Source: Candidatus Parcubacteria bacterium
GTDB taxonomy: Bacteria > Patescibacteriota > Patescibacteriia > Patescibacteriales > UBA12075
NCBI GenBank assembly: GCA_023140595.1
Contig: JAGLLI010000050.1
Coordinates: 1-9,386, forward strand
Reading direction: 5' to 3'
Length of the DNA stretch: 9,386 nt
The position numbers and the translations under genes were made by a program. This document shows positions 1-4,468 of the stretch, in pieces; within the stretch, counting starts at the first letter, position 1, and each line of letters opens with the position of its first letter. Below the pieces are notes generated by a model. It was not told the origin of the DNA. It did no database searches and saw only the letters and a program-made list of their open reading frames with translations.

Positions 1-1
1 A

Positions 2-19
2 ATCCCGTTGAAACGGGAT
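2..19. terminator. Hairpin, possible intrinsic terminator at window edge
   Basis: Perfect 7-bp stem ATCCCGT / ACGGGAT closed by a 4-nt loop (TGAA on +). On the minus strand the stem is followed by T and then the window ends, so a U-tract could lie just outside. On the plus strand ATTTATTG follows, which is only moderately U-rich. It may end the tRNA-Leu transcript (-) or an unseen gene on +; the direction cannot be decided here. Confidence 0.4.
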
Positions 20-44
20 ATTTATTGTTGACGTTTTTATATAT

Positions 45-62
45 AGCCCGATTTATCGGGCT
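45..62. repeat. Hairpin AGCCCGA / TCGGGCT
   Basis: Perfect 7-bp inverted repeat with a TTTA loop. No clear U-tract follows on either strand, so it is better called a structured palindrome than a terminator. It is the second of four hairpins packed into the first 195 bases. Confidence 0.4.
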
Positions 63-79
63 TACAAATTATCAGATTA

Positions 80-101
80 GCCCTGGCATTCATGCCTGGG
101 C
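80..101. repeat. Hairpin GCCC-T-GGCA / TGCC-T-GGGC
   Basis: Inverted repeat of 4+4 bp arms interrupted by a single T-T mismatch, loop TTCA. GC-rich in an AT-rich region. No U-tract follows on either strand. Role unknown; part of the hairpin cluster downstream of the tRNA. Confidence 0.4.
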
Positions 102-161
102 GGCGTAAAAAGCACGTACTGTATTTATTTGATATTGTTTATTTACATCTCGCACTCCTAG

Positions 162-191
162 ATTCCGGGTTGCGCTTCGCGCCCCCGGAAT
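162..191. repeat. Dispersed-type palindromic repeat (ATTCCGGG / CCCGGAAT)
   Basis: Outer 8-bp arms ATTCCGGG and CCCGGAAT enclose an inner hairpin GCGC-TTC-GCGC. The element reads AGATTCC...GGAATGACA including its flanks, the same edge pattern as the element at 9191-9224 (AGATCTC...GAGATGACA on the minus strand). It begins 14 bases beyond the 3' end of the minus-strand tRNA and could stop or stabilise that transcript. Membership of a repeat family is inferred from the shared ends only. Confidence 0.6.
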
Positions 192-205
192 GACAGGTGA
201 AAATG

Positions 206-290
206 TGCCACAGAAAGGACTTGAACCCTTACGCCTTAAAAAGACACTAGTACCTGAAACTAGCCTGTCTACCAATTCCAGCACTGCGGC
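206..290 (-). tRNA. tRNA-Leu, anticodon CAG
   Basis: Full class II cloverleaf on the minus strand. Acceptor stem GCCGCAG / CTGTGGC (one G-U), discriminator A, D-stem CTG/CAG around GAATTGGTAGA, anticodon stem CTAGT/ACTAG with loop TTCAGGT (anticodon CAG at 254-256), a long variable arm pairing GTCTT/AAGGC, and T-stem AAGGG/CCTTT around TTCAAGT. The long variable arm and the fit to the bacterial Leu consensus support leucine identity; it reads CUG codons. The 3' CCA is not encoded (CAT follows the discriminator), so CCA must be added by a nucleotidyltransferase. No intron. It starts 12 bases after the solute-binding protein stop codon with no room for its own promoter, so it is probably processed from that transcript. 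Confidence 0.95.
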
Positions 291-302
291 AAATAAATAA
301 AT

Positions 303-2195
303 CTAAAACACCAACTTCTTCTCAGTCTCCAGATACCACTCGCTTATGTTGTTGAAGCGATCGCTAGGGATAAATATGTTTTTTATATCAAAGCCTTTGA
401 CGCTATTGTCATGGATATATGTATAAAGAGGCGAATACATAAAAATTGCCGGAACGTCTTCTGCGATTATTTTTTGAAATTTTTGATAATTTTCCTGCCT
501 AATGGAAATTTCGCTTGTAAGCCTGGCATCTTCAAGAAGTTTGTCAACATCTTTATTAACAAAATTCGCAATGTTAAAACCCTGTTCGCCTGTCTGGGAA
601 GAATGCCAAAAAGCGTAAGGATCAGGGTCTGCCCCCAGCACTTGCCCGTAAAAAAGCGCTTCATAATCCCTTGGCTTGATTACCATTGCTTGCGCCTGAT
701 TGGCCTGAATAATTTCAACAACAACTTTTATGCCGATTGCTTCCCAGTAATTTTTTATTCCATCAACAATTTTTTGGTACTCTTCTCTGTCAATTGTCCG
801 CAAATTAATTGTTAAAAAATTTCCATCCTTTTTACGCCAAGCGCCAATTCCCGCTTGAATTATTTTTTCCGCTTTAACGCGCGCGTCATCGTCTTCCTCT
901 TCTGATTCAATTTGAGCTTCAGCTTCCGCGATTATTTCCGCGGTTACTTCTTGAATTTTCCAATCAATGCTATCCAGTAATTTTTCAGCTTCTGAAACAT
1001 TGTAATCGTATTTTTTTTGCTCATTATAATAAGCAAAACTATTAGGCAGAATCGGGCCGCTCACGCCGTAAGCGCCTCCGTTTAACAAATCGTTAATCAA
1101 AAAATTCTTGTCAATCGCGTAAGCCATTGCCTGTCTTAGAGCTTTGTCGGCCAATGCCGGATTTTTTTCCTGATTAAAAAATATTACCGTTGTCTGCGGA
1201 AGATAAAGATCGTAAAAATTAAAAGTTTTCGGGGTAATTATGTCCCCCCTTAATTCCGAAGGCACATAGCTTAAACCGTCAATTTCATTATTATTTAAAG
1301 CATTAACCGCGTCGGCAAAAGCAGCATAAAATTTAAAATTTATATCGGTATAAGGCTTTTCGCCGTAATAATCTTCGTTAACAGTTAGTTTGTATTCCTT
1401 AATCGTTCCCAGTTTTTTTTCCTTAGCTACTCCGCTATATTTGTAAGGGCCTGATCCGATTGGTTCCAAGTTTAAACCTGCCAAGCCTGCGGCTTCCGGC
1501 TGGATTAAAGACCAAAGCTCCGCCGGCATAATTCCAAAAGTCAATAATTCAAAAAATGCCGCATAAGGATTGGATAAAACCAATTTAAAATTATAATCAT
1601 CAACCATTTCAATTGTTACGCCGACAAAACTCACCCTTAGCGGCGATTTATATTCCAAAGCCTTAATCGCGCTAAAAGTAAAATAAATATCATTTGCCGT
1701 TAACCTCGTTCCATTGTGCCAATTCACGTTATCTTTTATTTTAAATGAATAAACTTTTTTATCATCGCTGATTTGATAATCTTCAACTAAATCCTTTACC
1801 AATTCTCCATGCTTGTCCCGTTTAAAAAGTGAAGAAAATATTAATTTGCTGATATCATTGTCAACATCGCTTACTTTTTCGTATAAAGGATTAATATATT
1901 TTGGCGTGCCAACCAATCCTTCCGTGTATTCGCCTCCAGTCTTTGGGACAATTTCTAAATGAGTAAAGTAAAAATATGTTCCCAAGAAAATCGCACTCAG
2001 TAAAATTGTCGCGATGCTACCGCGCAAAAGCCATAATTCCTGTTTGCTTAAATAATTTTTTATATATTTTAACTGCTTCAGTTTTGGAATTCTTGATTTT
2101 GACAATGATAAAACCAATTTTTTATCCAAATCATTATTACGGATATTGCCCTTGTCTTGCTTTTTTACCCAAGGGGTACCCCGCAAGAAATGCAC
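303..2195 (-). CDS. Membrane-anchored family 5 extracellular solute-binding protein (Opp/Dpp-like)
   Basis: Resembles the substrate-binding subunit of peptide/nickel ABC importers (SBP_bac_5). The 630-residue frame has a basic cytoplasmic segment, one hydrophobic helix at about 58-78, then the binding domain: GTPKYINPLY (97-105), VKDLVEDYQIS and NVNWHNGTRLTANDI (156-170), GSGPYKY (247-253), LRQAMAYAID (353-362) and GADPDPYAFW (521-530). There is no lipobox cysteine after the helix, so it should be held by an uncleaved anchor. A strongly acidic, helix-prone insert lies at about 415-447 in the second half. No permease or ATPase gene is adjacent, so transport itself is unproven. The frame opens with GTG inside a palindrome (2168-2227), making the first ~17 residues repeat-derived; there is no ATG before the membrane helix. 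A TTG at 2129 (start LDKKLVLSLSK) is an alternative start that avoids the repeat. Confidence 0.85.
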   Translation of the reverse strand: MHFLRGTPWVKKQDKGNIRNNDLDKKLVLSLSKSRIPKLKQLKYIKNYLSKQELWLLRGSIATILLSAIFLGTYFYFTHLEIVPKTGGEYTEGLVGTPKYINPLYEKVSDVDNDISKLIFSSLFKRDKHGELVKDLVEDYQISDDKKVYSFKIKDNVNWHNGTRLTANDIYFTFSAIKALEYKSPLRVSFVGVTIEMVDDYNFKLVLSNPYAAFFELLTFGIMPAELWSLIQPEAAGLAGLNLEPIGSGPYKYSGVAKEKKLGTIKEYKLTVNEDYYGEKPYTDINFKFYAAFADAVNALNNNEIDGLSYVPSELRGDIITPKTFNFYDLYLPQTTVIFFNQEKNPALADKALRQAMAYAIDKNFLINDLLNGGAYGVSGPILPNSFAYYNEQKKYDYNVSEAEKLLDSIDWKIQEVTAEIIAEAEAQIESEEEDDDARVKAEKIIQAGIGAWRKKDGNFLTINLRTIDREEYQKIVDGIKNYWEAIGIKVVVEIIQANQAQAMVIKPRDYEALFYGQVLGADPDPYAFWHSSQTGEQGFNIANFVNKDVDKLLEDARLTSEISIRQENYQKFQKIIAEDVPAIFMYSPLYTYIHDNSVKGFDIKNIFIPSDRFNNISEWYLETEKKLVF

Positions 2196-2227
2196 CCCAA
2201 GGGTATTTCTTGCAGGGCACCCTTGGG
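2168..2227. repeat. 60-bp palindromic repeat at the 5' end of the solute-binding protein gene
   Basis: Near-perfect inverted repeat. The left arm (2168-2191) reads CCCAAGGGG-TACCCC-GCAAGAAAT; the right arm (2205-2227) is its complement with a one-base length difference and few mismatches. The 13-base centre carries a third CCCCAAGGG. It is much more GC-rich than its surroundings. It covers the GTG start and first nine codons of the solute-binding protein frame, and could form a strong hairpin in the mRNA leader. Confidence 0.75.
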
Positions 2228-2294
2228 GCGCACTTTGAATTTTTAAAGAAAATAAAACGTGCGCTTTAAAATTTTTAATTACTTTAAAACTATT

Positions 2295-2313
2295 CGCGAA
2301 AAATTTTTTCGCG
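2295..2313. repeat. AT-rich palindrome CGCGAAAAA / TTTTTCGCG in the intergenic gap
   Basis: Perfect 9-bp arms with one T between them. It sits in the 224-bp gap (2196-2419) between secG and the solute-binding protein gene, both on minus. It could end the infC-rpmI-rplT-secG transcript, but the downstream U-tract is weak (AATAGTTTTAAAG). Apart from this and the repeat at 2168-2227 I see no gene or convincing promoter in the gap. Confidence 0.35.
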
Positions 2314-2419
2314 CTTATCTTGATTTTTATAATAATATTTTTTGAGTCCGAAATATGTTTTTAATTTATTATTCCCTCTTGCGGAAATAACAGTTTTGAG
2401 TACGCAATTTTAAAATCTG

Positions 2420-2635
2420 CTATAAAATAACAATAAGCAAAGAGATTGAGAGAAACATAACTGACAAAACAATAGTAGTGGCAAATAGTTTTTTTTCCAG
2501 TCCCCGTTTTGTCATGTAAACATTCGCTCCGCCGCCGCCAAAAACATTTCCCAAGCCGCCGCCGCGATTTTGCATTAAAATTACCGCGATTAAAACAACC
2601 GCGATTATGATTTGAAATATTCTAATAAGTTCCAT
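2420..2635 (-). CDS. secG: Preprotein translocase subunit SecG
   Basis: Small subunit of the SecYEG protein-conducting channel in the inner membrane. The 71-residue protein has the expected two hydrophobic helices, at about 5-21 and 51-70, joined by the glycine-rich cytoplasmic loop RGGGLGNVFGGGG, which follows the typical LMQ after helix 1. Length is in the usual range for short SecG (about 70-80). The start ATG lies 6 bases after the rplT stop with no Shine-Dalgarno sequence, so translation is probably coupled to rplT. It appears to be the last gene of the infC-rpmI-rplT-secG unit. Placing secG after rplT joins secretion to ribosome synthesis in one transcript. Confidence 0.93.
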   Translation of the reverse strand: MELIRIFQIIIAVVLIAVILMQNRGGGLGNVFGGGGANVYMTKRGLEKKLFATTIVLSVMFLSISLLIVIL

Positions 2636-2641
2636 AAGAAT

Positions 2642-2986
2642 TTATTTTACTGTTTCAACGATTTTTGAAATAATTTTTTTATTGTTAACAGCCAAATCCG
2701 CTAAGATTTTACGATCCAGCTCCACTTTATTTATTTTTAAAACATGAATAAATTTAGAATAGCTTAAGCCTTTTTCTCTTACAAAAGCGCCGATTTTAAT
2801 CTGCCACAAAGCCCTTCTGTTTCTTTTATTCTTTTTGCGGTCAACAAAAGCATGCGCCCCGGCTTTTACAACAGCCTCTTTGGCCTGTTTTAACAAATTC
2901 TTGCGGCCCCACTTAAAACCCTTGGTTTTAGCAAGCAATTTTTTTCTTCTTTTAACATGAGTTGTTCCTCTTTTGACTCTAGACAT
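2642..2986 (-). CDS. rplT: 50S ribosomal protein bL20
   Basis: Large-subunit protein that binds 23S rRNA early in assembly. The 114-residue product is the typical length and shows the family pattern throughout: MSRVKRGT, RRKKLLAKTKGFKWGRKNLLKQAKEAV, RDRK-like block at 50-58 (DRKKNKRNRRALWQIKI), and LSYSKFIHVLKINKVELDRKILADLA. The basic N-terminal extension that threads into rRNA is intact. It begins 5 bases after the rpmI stop; the upstream sequence AATTAAAATAT has no Shine-Dalgarno. In E. coli and B. subtilis bL20 represses its own operon by binding leader RNA, which makes the hairpins near infC and rpmI here worth noting. Confidence 0.97.
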   Translation of the reverse strand: MSRVKRGTTHVKRRKKLLAKTKGFKWGRKNLLKQAKEAVVKAGAHAFVDRKKNKRNRRALWQIKIGAFVREKGLSYSKFIHVLKINKVELDRKILADLAVNNKKIISKIVETVK

Positions 2987-2991
2987 ATATT

Positions 2992-3189
2992 TTAATTATA
3001 CGGCATTAATGTTTTAATGGTTTTATTTAAGCTTTTGTCAGTATCAATATCGCGGCGCTTATTACGGGTAATATTTCCTGATTCGCGTGCGTTAAAATGA
3101 CCCTGCCCGGCTTTGCGCTGTTTTATCTTTTTGGTTTTAGTGATTGTAAAGCGCTTAGCAGTCGCTTTATGTGTTTTTATTTTCGGCAT
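2992..3189 (-). CDS. rpmI: 50S ribosomal protein bL35
   Basis: Small, very basic large-subunit protein of 65 residues, the usual length. It opens with the family signature MPKIKTHKATAKRFTITKTKKIK and carries the RKAGQGHFNARESG-type central block, then NKRRDID and TIKTLMPYN at the C-terminus. Order infC-rpmI-rplT is the conserved bacterial arrangement. The ATG has no Shine-Dalgarno; instead a stable hairpin with a T-run (3200-3219) ends 10 bases before it, occupying the normal ribosome entry site. Expression may therefore depend on coupling or on a regulator of this hairpin. Confidence 0.96.
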   Translation of the reverse strand: MPKIKTHKATAKRFTITKTKKIKQRKAGQGHFNARESGNITRNKRRDIDTDKSLNKTIKTLMPYN

Positions 3190-3199
3190 GTAATATAAA

Positions 3200-3219
3200 A
3201 ATCAGGCTAAAACCTGATT
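3200..3219 (-). terminator. Terminator-like hairpin between infC and rpmI
   Basis: On the minus strand AATCAGG-TTTTAG-CCTGATT forms a perfect 7-bp stem followed by TTTATATTA, giving a run of five T from the end of the stem. This is the layout of an intrinsic terminator or attenuator inside the operon, after the infC stop and 10 bases before the rpmI ATG. It could lower downstream expression, mark a processing site, or serve as a target for bL20 autoregulation; the last is inference from other bacteria. Confidence 0.55.
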
Positions 3220-3228
3220 ATGTAAAAA

Positions 3229-3786
3229 TTAATCTTTTTTATTAATCAATATCATTATAAACCTTCCGCCCTGTCTTGTCAAGTCCTGTTCGCGCTCTAT
3301 TCTTAATTCTTTATCTTGCTCTAAAACAGCAACAAAATCATTAATAATTTCTCTTGCTTTTTCAGGATGCTGTCTTTCCCTCCCCTTTAATATTAGGTCA
3401 ATTTTTACTTTATTCCCTTTTTTAAAAAATTTTAATGCTTGGCCAATTCTTAACTGAAAATCGTTTTTACTGATTCTTACTGATAGCCTGACTCCTTTTG
3501 TATCGACTTTTTTTTGGGCTTGTTTCTGTTTATGCGCCTTTTTTTCTTTTTCATATTTAAACTGACCGTAATCCATTATTTTGGCTACCGGAGGTTTTGC
3601 CGTCGGATTAACTTCAACCAAATCAAGCTCCAATTCAACCGCCCTTTTGATAGCTTCATTTGTGCTAACATTGCCTACATTTTCTCCATTTTCATCAATT
3701 AAAAAAACTTCCGGAACACGAATTTGCCGGTTAATAAAAAATCTTTTTTCAGGTTTAGGTTTTGCTTTTCGCCAAGTTCTACGCAT
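3229..3786 (-). CDS. infC: Translation initiation factor IF-3
   Basis: IF-3 binds the 30S subunit, prevents premature joining of 50S and checks start codon/initiator tRNA pairing. The 185-residue product has both domains: N-terminal INRQIRVPEVFLIDENGENVG (18-38) and DLVEVNPTAKPPVAKIMDYGQFKYEKEKK (55-83), a lysine-rich linker (84-97), then the C-terminal domain VRLSVRISKNDFQLRIGQALKFFKKGNKVK, GRERQHPEKA and GRFIMIL. Length matches the family. The start is ATG, not the AUU/AUC used for self-regulation in enteric bacteria. No Shine-Dalgarno is seen (TTAATTAAAAT precedes ATG). It is the first gene of the operon, behind the promoter at 3855-3883 and a leader of about 60 bases containing a hairpin. 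Confidence 0.97.
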   Translation of the reverse strand: MRRTWRKAKPKPEKRFFINRQIRVPEVFLIDENGENVGNVSTNEAIKRAVELELDLVEVNPTAKPPVAKIMDYGQFKYEKEKKAHKQKQAQKKVDTKGVRLSVRISKNDFQLRIGQALKFFKKGNKVKIDLILKGRERQHPEKAREIINDFVAVLEQDKELRIEREQDLTRQGGRFIMILINKKD

Positions 3787-3821
3787 ATTTTAATTAAATT
3801 TAAATTTAGTATTAAAATAAA

Positions 3822-3838
3822 ACCCATTTCCATTGGGT
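3822..3838 (-). promoter_or_regulatory. Hairpin with T-run in the infC leader (possible attenuator)
   Basis: Minus strand ACCCA-ATGGAAA-TGGGT followed by TTTATTTTA, a 5-bp stem with U-rich tail inside the roughly 60-base infC leader. This is weak as a terminator, but its position between promoter and infC matches where infC operons in other bacteria carry attenuation leaders. Function is inferred. Confidence 0.35.
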
Positions 3839-3854
3839 ATTTTGTCTTATTTTT

Positions 3855-3883
3855 AATATACAGTATAATTATAAAAAAATCAA
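3855..3883 (-). promoter_or_regulatory. Promoter of the infC operon
   Basis: Minus strand -35 TTGATT (3878-3883), 17-bp AT-rich spacer, -10 TATATT (3855-3860), predicting transcription from about 3848. It is the best sigma70-type match upstream of infC. Confidence 0.6.
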
Positions 3884-3895
3884 GCAAAGTAAAAA

Positions 3896-3928
3896 TTGCG
3901 CAGGGAATTTATGCGTGGACTTGCGCAA
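3896..3928. promoter_or_regulatory. Paired TTGCGCA motifs between divergent promoters
   Basis: TTGCGCA at 3896-3902 and the palindrome TTGCGCAA at 3921-3928, with ATGCGT midway (3911-3916). They fill the short GC-richer island between the -35 boxes of the infC (-) and khpA (+) promoters. The position suits a shared operator, but the motif does not match a regulator I recognise. Confidence 0.25.
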
Positions 3929-3932
3929 AGTA

Positions 3933-3960
3933 TTGACAAAATTTTTATTTATGCTATAAT
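3933..3960 (+). promoter_or_regulatory. Strong promoter of khpA
   Basis: Consensus -35 TTGACA (3933-3938), 16-bp spacer ending in an extended -10 TGC, and consensus -10 TATAAT (3955-3960). Transcription should start near 3967, leaving a leader of about 93 bases before khpA. This is the closest match to sigma70 consensus in the window. Confidence 0.8.
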
Positions 3961-4005
3961 AATTTTATAAGCATCCGAAATTTTAGATATTGGATGAATT
4001 AATAA

Positions 4006-4049
4006 TTAAAGAATGCTTTAAAATACAGTCTAAGCGCTATATTTTAAGG
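4006..4049 (+). promoter_or_regulatory. Mutually exclusive hairpins covering the khpA ribosome binding site
   Basis: Stem A pairs 4016-4025 (CTTTAAAATA) with 4040-4049 (TATTTTAAGG): 10 bp with one G-U pair, loop of 14 bases. It buries AAGG, the Shine-Dalgarno sequence placed 10 bases before the khpA ATG. Stem B pairs TTAAAG (4006-4011) with CTTTAA (4016-4021) over a 4-base loop and uses the same 5' strand, which would free the ribosome site. This is a possible on/off leader; AT-richness makes chance pairing plausible. Confidence 0.35.
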
Positions 4050-4059
4050 TAACAAAAGT

Positions 4060-4395
4060 ATGGAAAACACCCAAGACAAAGAGTTCTTAGAATACATTGT
4101 TAAGGCGATTGTCGCGCATGCGGGAGACGTGTCGGTAGAAAGAACTGTCGACGAAAGAGGTGTCCTGTTAACATTGTCAATTAACCCGGAAGATATGGGT
4201 TATGTAATCGGCCGCCGCGGACAAACCGCTCAAGCAATCAGAACTTTATTAAAGATTGTCGGAGCCAAAAACAACGCTCGCGTTAACTTAAAAATTAACG
4301 AACCGGAAGGATCACAACGTCCTCCAAGACGAGAAGCACCTCGCACTGCTGATGCTGATATTGACACTTCAAGCGTTGATGATTTAAAAATCTAA
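4060..4395 (+). CDS. khpA: KhpA-like KH-domain RNA-binding protein
   Basis: Small KH-domain protein of the KhpA/UPF0109 family, which binds RNA, often with KhpB, and influences cell envelope or RNA processing in Gram-positive bacteria. Of 111 residues, about 1-80 form the KH core: EFLEYIVKAIVAH, VERTVDERGVLLTLSI, then GYVIGRRGQTAQAIRTLLK with the RNA-contacting GxxG loop G51-R-R-G54, and ARVNLKI. Residues ~81-111 are an added tail, first Pro/Arg-rich (GSQRPPRREAPR) then acidic (DADIDTSSVDDL); most KhpA proteins end near 75-80. AAGGT nine bases before ATG supports the start. In many bacteria khpA sits in rpsP-khpA-rimM-trmD; here trmD follows but rpsP and rimM are absent. A terminator follows. 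Confidence 0.9.
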   Translation: MENTQDKEFLEYIVKAIVAHAGDVSVERTVDERGVLLTLSINPEDMGYVIGRRGQTAQAIRTLLKIVGAKNNARVNLKINEPEGSQRPPRREAPRTADADIDTSSVDDLKI

Positions 4396-4419
4396 ATAAA
4401 AATAAATCATATAAAACTC

Positions 4420-4452
4420 AAAAAGCCGCAACATTTATGTTTGTGGCTTTTT
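4420..4452 (+). terminator. Intrinsic terminator after khpA
   Basis: Stem AAAAAGCC (4420-4427) with GGCTTTTT (4445-4452), extended by a partly paired upper stem (GCAACAT / ATGTTTGT), then GTTT. The A-run on the left makes it usable on both strands. It ends only 16 bases before the trmD ATG, so trmD must be transcribed by read-through or from an unseen start. Confidence 0.75.
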
Positions 4453-4468
4453 GTTTAAATTATATAAT

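Noticed and set aside
28..33. TTGACG as a -35 box
   Set aside because: No acceptable -10 at the right distance and no gene downstream on the plus strand.
90..284. Open reading frame of 64 codons on the minus strand
   Set aside because: It begins with MLELVDRLVSG, the usual translation of a tRNA-Leu gene, and lies across the tRNA and the palindrome at 162-191.
1976..2269. 97-codon open frame on the plus strand
   Set aside because: It overlaps the clear solute-binding protein gene in antisense and its last part is just translated palindromic repeat.
3699..3887. Minus-strand frame with ATG in the infC leader that runs into infC in another frame
   Set aside because: Low-complexity leucine/isoleucine/asparagine-rich text with no family features; AT-rich DNA explains it. 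A leader peptide cannot be excluded but nothing supports it.
4441..4468. TTGTGG - 16 bp - TATAAT just before trmD
   Set aside because: Initiation would fall after the trmD ATG (about 4475), and the -35 lies in the khpA terminator hairpin, so it could not make a full trmD mRNA.
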